Shown in pieces: positions 26,029-33,776 of a DNA stretch of 64,000 bases. The notes below the pieces were generated by a model that saw nothing but the letters and a program-made list of their open reading frames with translations, did no database searches and was not told where the DNA came from. Location of the stretch: NCBI GenBank assembly GCA_947500505.1, contig CANMSL010000001.1, positions 310,001-374,000 of the forward strand, written 5' to 3'. Positions within the stretch are counted from its first letter, which is position 1. The number at the start of each line of letters is the position of its first letter. This DNA comes from an uncultured Aquimarina sp. GTDB taxonomy: Bacteria > Bacteroidota > Bacteroidia > Flavobacteriales > Flavobacteriaceae. The position numbers and the translations under genes were made by a program.

Positions 26029-26613
26029 TCAACCATCCAAAATCCCGAGCATCAACGAAACGGAATCGGAAAGTTGCCGCTTGTCACGTCGTAGTTTTGA
26101 TAGCACCTTGATTCCGTTATACTGCGTAAAGAGCAAAGAAGCGAAGGCTTTTGTATCCAATGTTTTACTGATTTCACCGTTTTGAACGCCATTTGATAAA
26201 TAGTTCTCGAAAATCCGTTCTATTGCTATCTTGTTTTCCGAAAGTGCCTTTAGGATTTCAGGGTCGCCCGGAAGAAGTTCCGTTGTCGTATTGACAACAA
26301 AGCAACCTTTTTCCGTACTGGCCCCATCACTTTTTCCTATAGCAACTTCAAACAGTTCCTTTAAGCGTTGTTTTACAGAGGTCCGACCGGCCAAAAATTC
26401 TTCCATTCCTTTTTGATTAGATATCCGGTAACGTTCAAGGGCCTTGTCGAACAGGCTTCGTTTATCGCCATAGGTATCGTAAAGGCTTGCCCTATTGATA
26501 CCAAGGGTATCCACAAGTTCCTGCATCGAGGTAGCGTGGTATCCTTGTTTCCAGAAGAGCGCTATGGCCTTATCCAGGACTTCCGTCTCATCGAATGTTT
26601 TTGGTCTTGGCAT
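26029..26613 (-). CDS. TetR/AcrR family repressor
   Basis: A 194-residue TetR protein with HTH ATSMQELVDTLGINRASLYDTYG. The C-terminal half contains GKSDGASTEKGCFVVNTTTEL, a block also seen in the TetR at 14979 (KKGCFIVNTRTEM), so the two belong to the same YezE-like branch. The gene lies beyond a terminator from the SDR-DoxX-ABM operon and probably represses it through the paired operators at 28721-28773. This tract is visibly more G+C-rich than its flanks. Confidence 0.92.
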   Translation of the reverse strand: MPRPKTFDETEVLDKAIALFWKQGYHATSMQELVDTLGINRASLYDTYGDKRSLFDKALERYRISNQKGMEEFLAGRTSVKQRLKELFEVAIGKSDGASTEKGCFVVNTTTELLPGDPEILKALSENKIAIERIFENYLSNGVQNGEISKTLDTKAFASLLFTQYNGIKVLSKLRRDKRQLSDSVSLMLGILDG

Positions 26614-26737
26614 ACATTACAAATTACATAGGTCTTCACAATATGCATTATTTATCGATAGTATCGAAGTAATTTTATTATTCTTTTTTTACGTCTCATC
26701 CAAAAGTTTTCAATGCCTATAGAATTTCGATAATAAG

Positions 26738-26775
26738 AAGAAGCACCGGACTTGAAAAGCCAAGTGCTTCTTTAT
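26738..26775. terminator. Bidirectional hairpin terminator
   Basis: AAGAAGCAC (26738-26746) pairs with GTGCTTCTT (26764-26772), with T-rich sequence on both sides. It lies after the ABM-protein stop at 26784 and before the TetR start. Confidence 0.65.
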
Positions 26776-26783
26776 ATTTAAGT

Positions 26784-27545
26784 TTATTGTGCTTTCGTGA
26801 CAGAGATGATTTCATAGGGATGGAAATCCGCCTGTGCGTTCGTAAAGACATCGAGCATCGCCGGGGCATTACCTGCCTGAATAAATTCCACGGCCTTGTT
26901 CAAGGCATCCTGACTGTCCCATTGGGCATAGACGGCAACATACTCGTTGTCAAGGCTTTTGTGGATGGTGGCATTGCGAAAACCTGCTACATTCCGCATC
27001 GAGTTCAGCATTCCTTCCCTTAAGAGACCGACGATTTTATCCTGTTCCCCACTTTTGGGTGTAACGATATTGATTGCGGTGAGATAGTTCACGTTTTCGC
27101 GAATGCTCACTTCGTCGTTGCTTCCTGCGGCCGGAATACTGGCAATGACCTGATAGGGATGAAAGTCGGGACTTGCTTCGGTAAAGACCTGCATCATCGG
27201 TGGCGCATTGCCTGCTTGGATATGGACTACGGCAGCGTTAAGGGCGTCCTGGTCCTTCCATTGCGCATAGACGGCCACATAGGCATTGTCCTGGCTCTTA
27301 TGTACCGTTGCATTGATGAATCCCGGTACCTTGCTCATATAATCTTTCATACCCTTATCGAGCAGGTCGACAATCTTCTGTTGTTCGCCCGCTTTGGGCG
27401 TTACGATGTTGATGGCCGTTAGATAATCCGGGTTTTCGGTTATGCTAACGCTGTTTTCCGGGGGCTGTGATTTCGAACTGGAACAGGACGATAGGGTCAA
27501 TATTGAAATCAGAAAAAAGGTTCTAAATAAATGTATTGTTTTCAT
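26784..27545 (-). CDS. Lipoprotein with two tandem antibiotic-biosynthesis-monooxygenase (ABM) domains
   Basis: A 253-residue lipoprotein (lipobox LSSC). It holds two copies of an ABM domain (about 40-140 and 150-250) so alike that the block YLTAINIVTPK(A/S)GEQ occurs in both, as do YVAVYAQW and FHPY. This is an internal duplication. ABM-fold proteins include heme-degrading and quinol monooxygenases. The start at 27545 gives the signal peptide; the longer in-frame extension overlaps the DoxX gene. Translationally coupled (ATGA) to DoxX. Confidence 0.85.
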   Translation of the reverse strand: MKTIHLFRTFFLISILTLSSCSSSKSQPPENSVSITENPDYLTAINIVTPKAGEQQKIVDLLDKGMKDYMSKVPGFINATVHKSQDNAYVAVYAQWKDQDALNAAVVHIQAGNAPPMMQVFTEASPDFHPYQVIASIPAAGSNDEVSIRENVNYLTAINIVTPKSGEQDKIVGLLREGMLNSMRNVAGFRNATIHKSLDNEYVAVYAQWDSQDALNKAVEFIQAGNAPAMLDVFTNAQADFHPYEIISVTKAQ

Positions 27546-27946
27546 TTTTTTTTGTTTTTGAAATAATTGTTGAATGTATATTTTCCGGGTGCCGTAACCG
27601 AGACCATTAGCAATCCACCGGCAATTGCCAAGTTTTTGAATACTTGGATGATTTGTAATTTGTCCGATAAATCGAAATGGAATATTAGGGTAGCAGTTAC
27701 CAGAAAGAGCAACAGGGCACCTATTCCCCATTTCAGTAGAATCCCTGACAAAAGCGAAAACGACCCAAAACCAAGCAAAAGAATGGCACCTATGAGCCAT
27801 AACTCGGTAAAAAACGTCATCCCGTTCGCCTTCATATAGGATAGGGTGCCTTCAAAGCCTGTCAGTTTTCCTGTCAGTGCGGAAAGGAAGATAAGCGCCA
27901 ATAAAATCCGGGATACCAGTTTGACCGTATCGTCCATAACAATCAC
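27542..27946 (-). CDS. DoxX-family membrane protein
   Basis: A 134-residue protein with four membrane helices (about 8-26, 46-68, 72-92 and 100-120) and the DoxX-like RILLALIFLSALTGKLTGF opening. Overlaps by 4 bp with both neighbours (SDR upstream, ABM lipoprotein downstream). DoxX proteins are often co-encoded with oxidoreductases, as here; the reaction is not known. Confidence 0.88.
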   Translation of the reverse strand: MIVMDDTVKLVSRILLALIFLSALTGKLTGFEGTLSYMKANGMTFFTELWLIGAILLLGFGSFSLLSGILLKWGIGALLLFLVTATLIFHFDLSDKLQIIQVFKNLAIAGGLLMVSVTAPGKYTFNNYFKNKKK

Positions 27947-28698
27947 GATAAGAGCGGATTTATAATGACCCCACCGTCTATATTATATTCCGCACCGGTA
28001 ATGAAGGACGCATCGTCCGAGGCCAAGAATGTGACCAGTTTGGCGATGTCCTCTGGTGTACCGAACCGCTTGAGCGGTATGCGGTTCTGAAATGCTTCCG
28101 CGAAACCGCTGATTTGTTCTTCGTCCATTCCCGTCTTTCCAAAAATCGGGGTGTTGACGGGTCCGGGGTTTACCGAGTTTACCCGAATCTTACGAGGCGC
28201 TAGTTCCGTAGATGCTGTACGGGTATATGAATTCATCGCCGCCTTGGAAGCGGCATATACCGCCGTGTTGGGCATACCGGTATAGGCATTGACCGATGAC
28301 AGGTTGATAATGGAAGCCCCATCGTTAAGAATCGGCAAAAACTTTTCTATGGTAAAGACCGCACCTTTAAAATTAATGCCCATCTGATGGTCAAATAGTT
28401 CCTCGGTTATCTGGCCCACGGGCGCAGGTTTGAAGATGCCCGCATTAACGAACAGGATATCGACTTTTCCAAGTTCATTTTCTACCGTGGACACCAATCT
28501 GTCGATGGCCCCAAGGTCAGATACGTCTGCGATGTACCCCTTTGTTCCCAGTTCTTGGGACGCTTTTTCGACACGTTCCTTTGAGCGGCCCGAAATGGCC
28601 ACGGTAGCACCACTTTCTTTGAACCGCTTGGCAGTTGCGTAACCTATTCCGCTATTACCGCCTGTTACGACGGCAATTTTTCCTTTTAAATCATTCAT
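27943..28698 (-). CDS. Short-chain dehydrogenase/reductase
   Basis: SDR of 251 residues starting MNDLKGKIAVVTGGNSGIGY. It has FVNAGIFKPAP, NLSSVNAYTGMPN (catalytic Ser), YAASKAAMNS, and TGAEYNIDGG at the C-terminus. It resembles the SDR at 15646 along its length, which is likewise paired with a TetR repressor. First gene of the SDR-DoxX-ABM operon. The start at 28698 replaces an upstream in-frame Met that falls in the operator region. Confidence 0.94.
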   Translation of the reverse strand: MNDLKGKIAVVTGGNSGIGYATAKRFKESGATVAISGRSKERVEKASQELGTKGYIADVSDLGAIDRLVSTVENELGKVDILFVNAGIFKPAPVGQITEELFDHQMGINFKGAVFTIEKFLPILNDGASIINLSSVNAYTGMPNTAVYAASKAAMNSYTRTASTELAPRKIRVNSVNPGPVNTPIFGKTGMDEEQISGFAEAFQNRIPLKRFGTPEDIAKLVTFLASDDASFITGAEYNIDGGVIINPLLS

Positions 28699-28720
28699 AA
28701 ATATATAGTTTAAATTAATA

Positions 28721-28738
28721 TTAGAACGTTTGTTCCAA
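28721..28738. promoter_or_regulatory. TetR-type operator 1 of the SDR-DoxX-ABM operon
   Basis: Dyad TTAGAAC-GTTT-GTTCCAA, one mismatch from perfect. Lies on the start-codon side of the -7 box at 28741-28748. Confidence 0.75.
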
Positions 28739-28740
28739 TA

Positions 28741-28748
28741 CAAATGTA
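28741..28748 (-). promoter_or_regulatory. -7 box (TACATTTG) between two operators
   Basis: On the minus strand TACATTTG matches TAnnTTTG. It is sandwiched between the two GAAC-GTTC operators, an arrangement suited to tight repression. Confidence 0.7.
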
Positions 28749-28755
28749 GACTATT

Positions 28756-28773
28756 TTAGAACGAATGTTCCAA
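28756..28773. promoter_or_regulatory. TetR-type operator 2 of the SDR-DoxX-ABM operon
   Basis: Dyad TTAGAAC-GAAT-GTTCCAA. Same half-sites as operator 1, centres 35 bp apart. Confidence 0.75.
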
Positions 28774-28862
28774 TATAATTTTAATTGGGAAATGTTTAAC
28801 AGGTAAAGGGTTTGAAAATATGATGAAAGCCAACGGCTAATTAATTGGTAAAACTAACTAAT

Positions 28863-29019
28863 CTGTTCAGCCATTCCACTACATTCCAGGAATAGAGCTT
28901 CACTACAAAGGTATTGGACACAATTCCCAATTTTAGCTTTCCATTCCGTTAACCCTTCCCGCTTGGGCTGGGAAGTAACACTGCATTCCTGGTCTAAAAT
29001 AGGGATTAAGTCCGCTTTT
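28863..29019 (+). repeat. Interspersed hairpin repeat, copy f
   Basis: Shortened 5' module (TTCAGCCATTCCACTACATT) followed by AGCTTCACTACAAAGG, GGACACAATTCCC, inner stem CCTTCCC / GGGAAG around GCTTGGGCT, right stem TCTAAAATAGGGATTAA, and GTCCGC. Confidence 0.88.
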
Positions 29020-29140
29020 CCCAAACTGCGAAATAGAGAATTTTGAATGGGATATTTTATCCTTCAGTAAGTTATGAGGATAATGCTATATTTATGGAGT
29101 TGTTCATAGCTTGAACGAACATCAATCAAATTAATTATTT

Positions 29141-30190
29141 ATGAAACCTATTTTTTCAGCCATTCTTATTGCACTACTATTTTTTTCCTGTCAAAATAAA
29201 ACAGGAGAATATGTGTGTAAACCTTGCGATTTATCCTGCGACGAACTTACTTTCAACAAACCTGGCATTTGCCCTCATTGCAAAATGGACCTCATTAAAA
29301 AAAGTGAGATAATTCCAGAAAAAGTATTAACTATTAATGAAATAAACATTCAGAACGGCAGTGGAGAATTTTTAATTGAAGGAGGTTTCCAGAAAGAAAA
29401 AACAATCATCGTTCATACATACAAACCACAGAATCTTAAAGCTGATTCACCTATGGTAATTGTAATACCTGGAGCTGGAAGAAATGGAAATGATTACCGA
29501 GATGCTTGGATTGAGAAAGCTGACCAATATAATGTCTTAGTACTTTCCCCTGAATATTCAGAAAAAAACTATCCCGAATTTTGGAGTTATAATTTAGCGG
29601 GAATGATTTCAGATGTAAAAATAAATAAAGAAAGAACTGCTATGACGAGCTTTAAAATAAGTGAGAATCCTAACGAATGGATTTATGAAGATTTTGACCG
29701 AATTTTCAACTTATCAAAAGAAAAACTCAATCTGCAAACAGATACTTATGATTTGTTTGGCCATTCAGCTGGCGGACAGATATTACACCGACTTGCAATT
29801 TTCAAACCTGAGAATAAAGCAAATAGAATTTTATCATCAAATTCTGGCTGGTATACTTTGCCCACGGATATCGAAAGTTTTCCAACTGGACTTAAAGACA
29901 GCAATAAATCGGAAAAGGACGTAGATTTTAGTAAGAACCTTGTCTTATTCTTAGGAGAAAAGGATGATGCAAATGAGACGCGTGGCGATTTAAGACATTC
30001 ACCCGAAGTTGACAAGCAAGGTTTGCATCGACTGGAAAGAGGAACCTATTTTTATAATGAATCAATGAAAATTGCTTCGAAATTAAACGCTGAATTCAAT
30101 TGGAAATTAAAAATCATTCCAAATGTTGGACACGATTATAAAGCAATGAGCGAAGCAGCTGCGGATTATTTATATGACACTGAAAAATAG
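29141..30190 (+). CDS. Lipoprotein: heavy-metal-binding motif + alpha/beta hydrolase
   Basis: A 349-residue lipoprotein (lipobox FFSC, Cys17). Residues about 25-52 form a Cys-rich element, YVCKPCDLSCDE then PGICPHCKMDL, like the HMBD metal-binding domain of copper/heavy-metal proteins. The rest is an alpha/beta hydrolase with nucleophile elbow GHSAGG and catalytic His in NVGHDYK. It is a single-gene module between repeats f and g. The role of the metal motif and the ester or peptide substrate are unknown. Confidence 0.85.
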   Translation: MKPIFSAILIALLFFSCQNKTGEYVCKPCDLSCDELTFNKPGICPHCKMDLIKKSEIIPEKVLTINEINIQNGSGEFLIEGGFQKEKTIIVHTYKPQNLKADSPMVIVIPGAGRNGNDYRDAWIEKADQYNVLVLSPEYSEKNYPEFWSYNLAGMISDVKINKERTAMTSFKISENPNEWIYEDFDRIFNLSKEKLNLQTDTYDLFGHSAGGQILHRLAIFKPENKANRILSSNSGWYTLPTDIESFPTGLKDSNKSEKDVDFSKNLVLFLGEKDDANETRGDLRHSPEVDKQGLHRLERGTYFYNESMKIASKLNAEFNWKLKIIPNVGHDYKAMSEAAADYLYDTEK

Positions 30191-30257
30191 CGTCAGACAA
30201 CCAATATGCTAGAATACTTTAAAGCTATTACGGGTTTTGACATAATAAAAAATAGAA

Positions 30258-30338
30258 GCCCACTCAGCACATTCCCCTTCATTTCGCGAAAGGCTATAAT
30301 CCTGTATAAGCGCTTCACTACTACAGGTCTTGGGCATA
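30258..30338 (+). repeat. Interspersed hairpin repeat, copy g (5' half)
   Basis: CCCACTCAGCACATTCCCCTT, TTCGCGAAAGGCTA, GCGCTTCACTAC and CTTGGGCATAAAG. The sequence stops matching within the left hairpin arm. It lies directly upstream of the serine-hydrolase start at 30413. Confidence 0.8.
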
Positions 30339-30412
30339 AAGTACAATTGTCAATTAAACCTGTAACAAAATACAATTTAGACCGTCCAACTGATTTAGCA
30401 ACCAATTACTTT

Positions 30413-31621
30413 ATGAAACAAACCTTTTTACTATTATCACTTTTCCTGATAGGAATTACTTCCTGCAATAATTCAAAAAAATCCCCTGAGTTATACCACT
30501 TAAGTGACGCGGACTATATTAAATCAAACCCGATATCCGATAAATTCGGTGACTATAAATTATATGAACGAATGGAATTTTACAAAATTCCTGGCATCAA
30601 CATCTCGGTTGTCAAAAATGGAAAGTTAGTTTGGAACCAAGCTTATGGAATTTGTGATACAGAAAACAACAAAAAAGTCGATACGCTGACATTGTTTCAA
30701 GCAGGTTCAATTAGCAAACCAATTGCCGCTTTGGGAATCTTAAAGCTCGCTGACCAGGGTCTTATTGATTTGGACGAGAACGTAAATTCATACCTTAAAG
30801 GTTATAAAATACCTGAAAATGAGTTTACAAAAAATACTAAAGTAACATTAAGGGCTATCTTATCGCACACGGCAGGTCTAAATGTTAGCGGAATCGAAGG
30901 GTATGCACATAACAAGAAATTGCCAACTACAGAGGAGCAGATTAGCGGAAAAGGAAATTTTGAGCGAATTGTCGCTGGCAATGAGCCAAACACAACTTTT
31001 ATTTATTCTGGTGGAGGTTACATAATCGCACAAAAAGTAATTGAAGATGTAACTGGAAAATCTATAGAGGAGTATATGCATCGAGAATTTTTCGAACCTT
31101 GGGATATGACGATGACCACTTTTAAGCAACCTTTACCTTCTAAGTATCTTTCGAACGTATCAACAGGTTATGGAGTTGACGGTTCAATGATTGAGGGAAA
31201 ATGGCAAGTATTCCCATCAAAAGCGGCAGCAGGGCTTTGGACTATTCCATCAGATTTGGCGAAATACTGTATTGAGTTACAAAAAATTTATAACAGTGAA
31301 AAAGAAGATGGAATATTATCAAGGGAAATTATTGAGGAGATGTTTTCAAACCCCTATAGCCTTCTCGTCAATGAAGAAATGCCACCAGCGTTAATCGATT
31401 CACCAGATGACTATTGGGGACTTGGTCCAATAATGATAGGCTCAAAGGACAATTTGATATTTAAACACGGTGGAAGTAACGCAGGGTTCAAATCAAATTA
31501 TACTGCATTTGTAAACAAAGGAGATGCTATTATAATAATGACAAATGGGGACAATGGCTATTCATTAATTTATGAAATAGAAAAAGTCTTGTCTGATTAT
31601 TACAAAATGGGAATTCATTAA
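30413..31621 (+). CDS. Beta-lactamase-fold serine hydrolase lipoprotein
   Basis: A 402-residue class C beta-lactamase/PBP-like hydrolase. Lipobox ITSC; SxxK in QAGSISKPIA; Tyr motif YSGGGY; a late HGGSNAG motif. Members include esterases, D-aminopeptidases and beta-lactamases. The ATG at 30413 is chosen because the in-frame extension to 30206 runs back through repeat copy g and lacks a signal peptide. Single-gene module between repeats g and h. Confidence 0.92.
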   Translation: MKQTFLLLSLFLIGITSCNNSKKSPELYHLSDADYIKSNPISDKFGDYKLYERMEFYKIPGINISVVKNGKLVWNQAYGICDTENNKKVDTLTLFQAGSISKPIAALGILKLADQGLIDLDENVNSYLKGYKIPENEFTKNTKVTLRAILSHTAGLNVSGIEGYAHNKKLPTTEEQISGKGNFERIVAGNEPNTTFIYSGGGYIIAQKVIEDVTGKSIEEYMHREFFEPWDMTMTTFKQPLPSKYLSNVSTGYGVDGSMIEGKWQVFPSKAAAGLWTIPSDLAKYCIELQKIYNSEKEDGILSREIIEEMFSNPYSLLVNEEMPPALIDSPDDYWGLGPIMIGSKDNLIFKHGGSNAGFKSNYTAFVNKGDAIIIMTNGDNGYSLIYEIEKVLSDYYKMGIH

Positions 31622-31677
31622 TAAAAAAGCCACTAGCAAGAAAGGTATATATAGCTCATAGCTGATTTGCTTTAGAA

Positions 31678-31861
31678 TCCACTCAGCACATTCCCTTACA
31701 TTCCGTTGCTCTACATTCCAGGAAAAGAGCTTCGCTACAAATATTTTGGACACAATCCCCAATTTTGACCTTACATTGCACTAACCTTTCTCGCCCCGAA
31801 GCCTCGGGACTAGGAAGTAACACTACATTCCCGAGCCAAAATTGTGAATTAATTCTGCTTT
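31678..31861 (+). repeat. Interspersed hairpin repeat, copy h
   Basis: Full copy: TCCACTCAGCACATTCC, CTACATTCCAGG, AGCTTCGCTAC, GGACACAATCCCC, right stem GAGCCAAAATTGTGAATTAA. The hairpin tip carries another palindrome (CCCCGAAGCCTCGGGAC). The 3' GTCC end is mutated. Confidence 0.9.
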
Positions 31862-31913
31862 ATTCTATAATGAAAACAGTTATGCTAATCCCTGTTAGCC
31901 AATGGGATATCAT

Positions 31914-31934
31914 TATATTTGTTACAGATATAAC
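31914..31934 (+). promoter_or_regulatory. Promoter/leader: TATATTTG box plus GTTACAGATATAAC dyad
   Basis: -7 box 31914-31921 followed at once by a near-perfect inverted repeat. The same unit occurs at 43721-43741 and 44794-44814, before other single-module genes. Confidence 0.65.
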
Positions 31935-31962
31935 ACGTTATAAGTAATACGAAAGAATCATT

Positions 31963-33027
31963 ATGAAGATAATTATAACCATTCTAACTTTAATAATTTT
32001 CTTCACAGGTTGTAAAAACAATGCTCAAGAAAACAAGTCTCTCAATACAGAAAAAGTAGAACAAGCTGATGTTCTTTTGGATACGCTGATTTCTCTTGCA
32101 AAAGCCAATTCCTATTATTCATCAAAAGTTGATTGGACAGAATTGGAAAAAGAGATGATTACCATTTCGAAAAAGCAAGATACTATTGACAAACTTGGAA
32201 AACCAGCAGAATTAATGTTCAAAAGACTTGGCGATTATCACGGTATGCTTATGTACGATTACAGAGTTGCTTTTAATCATAGGTTAGAAAGCAATGGACC
32301 ACCAAATGATAGCATTTATAAGTCAATCGGTGCAACTAAAATCAACTTACCATATTCTGTCAATAGTAAAATAATACAAGATAACAATATAGCGTATATA
32401 GAAATCTTGGCGACAGGTGTTATGCAGGGAAAACAAATAGGCGATGCTATAAATGAGATACGAAATGTCATTTGCGAATTAAAGAGTGAGAAACCACAAG
32501 GATGGATTATTGATTTACGCTGTAATATTGGCGGAAATATGAACCCAATGTTAGCAGGACTTGCTGAATTAATTCCTAATGCAAATTTAGGTGGCGACAC
32601 TAAAGATGGAACAAATTTTTATTCAAGATGGTCATTCAAAGACGGTAATTTTTATGAAAACGGAAACTCAAACTACAAAACTGATTTGCAATGTGCTGAT
32701 TTCAAAAATAGCAGCAGAATTGCTGTGCTCACTAGTAAATACACGGCTAGTGCAGGTGAAGTAGTTGCGTCAAGCCTCAAAGGACAAGACAATATTAAAA
32801 TTATCGGACAGAAAACAAGCGGACTTTCAAGTACAAACGGCTGGTTTGTATTGTCTGATAAATGGGTTTTTGCACCAATGACAGCTTACTATATGAGTAG
32901 GGATAAGACGGTCCACAATAATGGTATTATCCCAGATATTTCTATACAAGAAAATTTAGATTTAAATAATCTTTTAAGTGGTAAAATAATAGATAGAGCT
33001 ATTCAATGGATTCAACTGGGTGAATAA
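31963..33027 (+). CDS. S41-family (tail-specific protease-like) lipoprotein
   Basis: A 354-residue lipoprotein (lipobox FFTGC). The C-terminal two-thirds is an S41 peptidase core: GWIIDLRCNIGGNMNPM, then IAVLTSKYTASAGEVVASSL with the likely catalytic Ser, and GQKTSGLSSTNG. There is no PDZ domain by eye. Such enzymes cleave envelope proteins or oligopeptides. Single-gene module between repeats h and i. Confidence 0.9.
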   Translation: MKIIITILTLIIFFTGCKNNAQENKSLNTEKVEQADVLLDTLISLAKANSYYSSKVDWTELEKEMITISKKQDTIDKLGKPAELMFKRLGDYHGMLMYDYRVAFNHRLESNGPPNDSIYKSIGATKINLPYSVNSKIIQDNNIAYIEILATGVMQGKQIGDAINEIRNVICELKSEKPQGWIIDLRCNIGGNMNPMLAGLAELIPNANLGGDTKDGTNFYSRWSFKDGNFYENGNSNYKTDLQCADFKNSSRIAVLTSKYTASAGEVVASSLKGQDNIKIIGQKTSGLSSTNGWFVLSDKWVFAPMTAYYMSRDKTVHNNGIIPDISIQENLDLNNLLSGKIIDRAIQWIQLGE

Positions 33028-33068
33028 TATTCCAATCAACCATCTAAATCATAAGTTGAATTCTTTCT

Positions 33069-33338
33069 CATAACCCACTCAGCCCATTCCCCTACATTCC
33101 GCGAAAAGCTACATTTCGGGCAAAGAGCTTCACTACGAAGGTCTTGGACACAATCCCCAATTTCAGCTTTCCATTCCGTTAACCCTTTCCGTCCCGATAG
33201 CTATCGGGACTGGGAAGGAACACTACATTCCTGAGCCAAAATTGTGAATAGAGTCCGCTTTTCTCAACGGAAAGCCATCGCTTCGATTTTCTTAACAGGA
33301 TTTTCGGCGAAGTCTTCTTGAGCCCTCACTCGAAAATC
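33069..33338 (+). repeat. Interspersed hairpin repeat, copy i (with 3' extension)
   Basis: Best preserved copy. Core 33069-33263: CATAACCCACTCAGCCCATT, TTCCGCGAAAAGCTAC, AGAGCTTCACTAC, GGACACAATCCCC, a perfect 20-bp palindrome GTCCCGATAGCTATCGGGAC at the tip (33191-33210), GGGAAGGAACACTACATTCC, GAGCCAAAATTGTGAATA, then GTCCGC. The extension GGAAAGCCATCGCTTCGA...TTCTTGAG runs to about 33338. Confidence 0.93.
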
Positions 33339-33492
33339 CTTAAAAACCAAACCGCTGTCTTACACATTTTAAGGGGTTTATAATGGATAAAGCCTTTGTT
33401 GTTTTTCGGGGCATCGAAAAACAGGCAGTGCATAACCAATTCTACATTAAACCCAGCCACTCATTTCGCTTAACTGTCGGTACGCTCAAATC

Positions 33493-33726
33493 GTGACCGG
33501 ATTTAAAAGAATTGCTAATGCCCTTATGGAAGTTGTTAAGACTATTGGCCCTATTCACGGTGCCTTGTTTCTACTATATCTTTTTTTGACCCTAAGTGCC
33601 GCCACAGAATATAACTGGAAAGGAACTACTATATCAAAAGTATTGTTGGCCTCTCTTATTCCTTTTGGTACGTTTTACCCCGAACAAAAAATTTTGAGAC
33701 CTATTTATAAAAGTGAAAAAGTATGA
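33493..33726 (+). pseudogene. N-terminally truncated DUF3817 membrane protein
   Basis: Seventy-seven codons matching the C-terminal part of DUF3817: VVKTIGPIHGALFLLYLFLT, SAATEYNWK, and LIPFGTFYPEQKIL. Family members normally have an additional N-terminal membrane helix, which is missing. The only in-frame starts are a GTG at 33493 and an internal ATG at 33526. The gene follows repeat copy i, so its 5' end was probably lost when that junction formed. Confidence 0.65.
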
Positions 33727-33776
33727 GTAAGACTTCTAAACAAGCTTAAGAATTAATTGATACTTTTATAAAATAG

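Noticed and set aside
30206..30412. N-terminal extension of the serine hydrolase
   Set aside because: It runs through repeat copy g and lacks a signal sequence; the lipoprotein signal starts at 30413.
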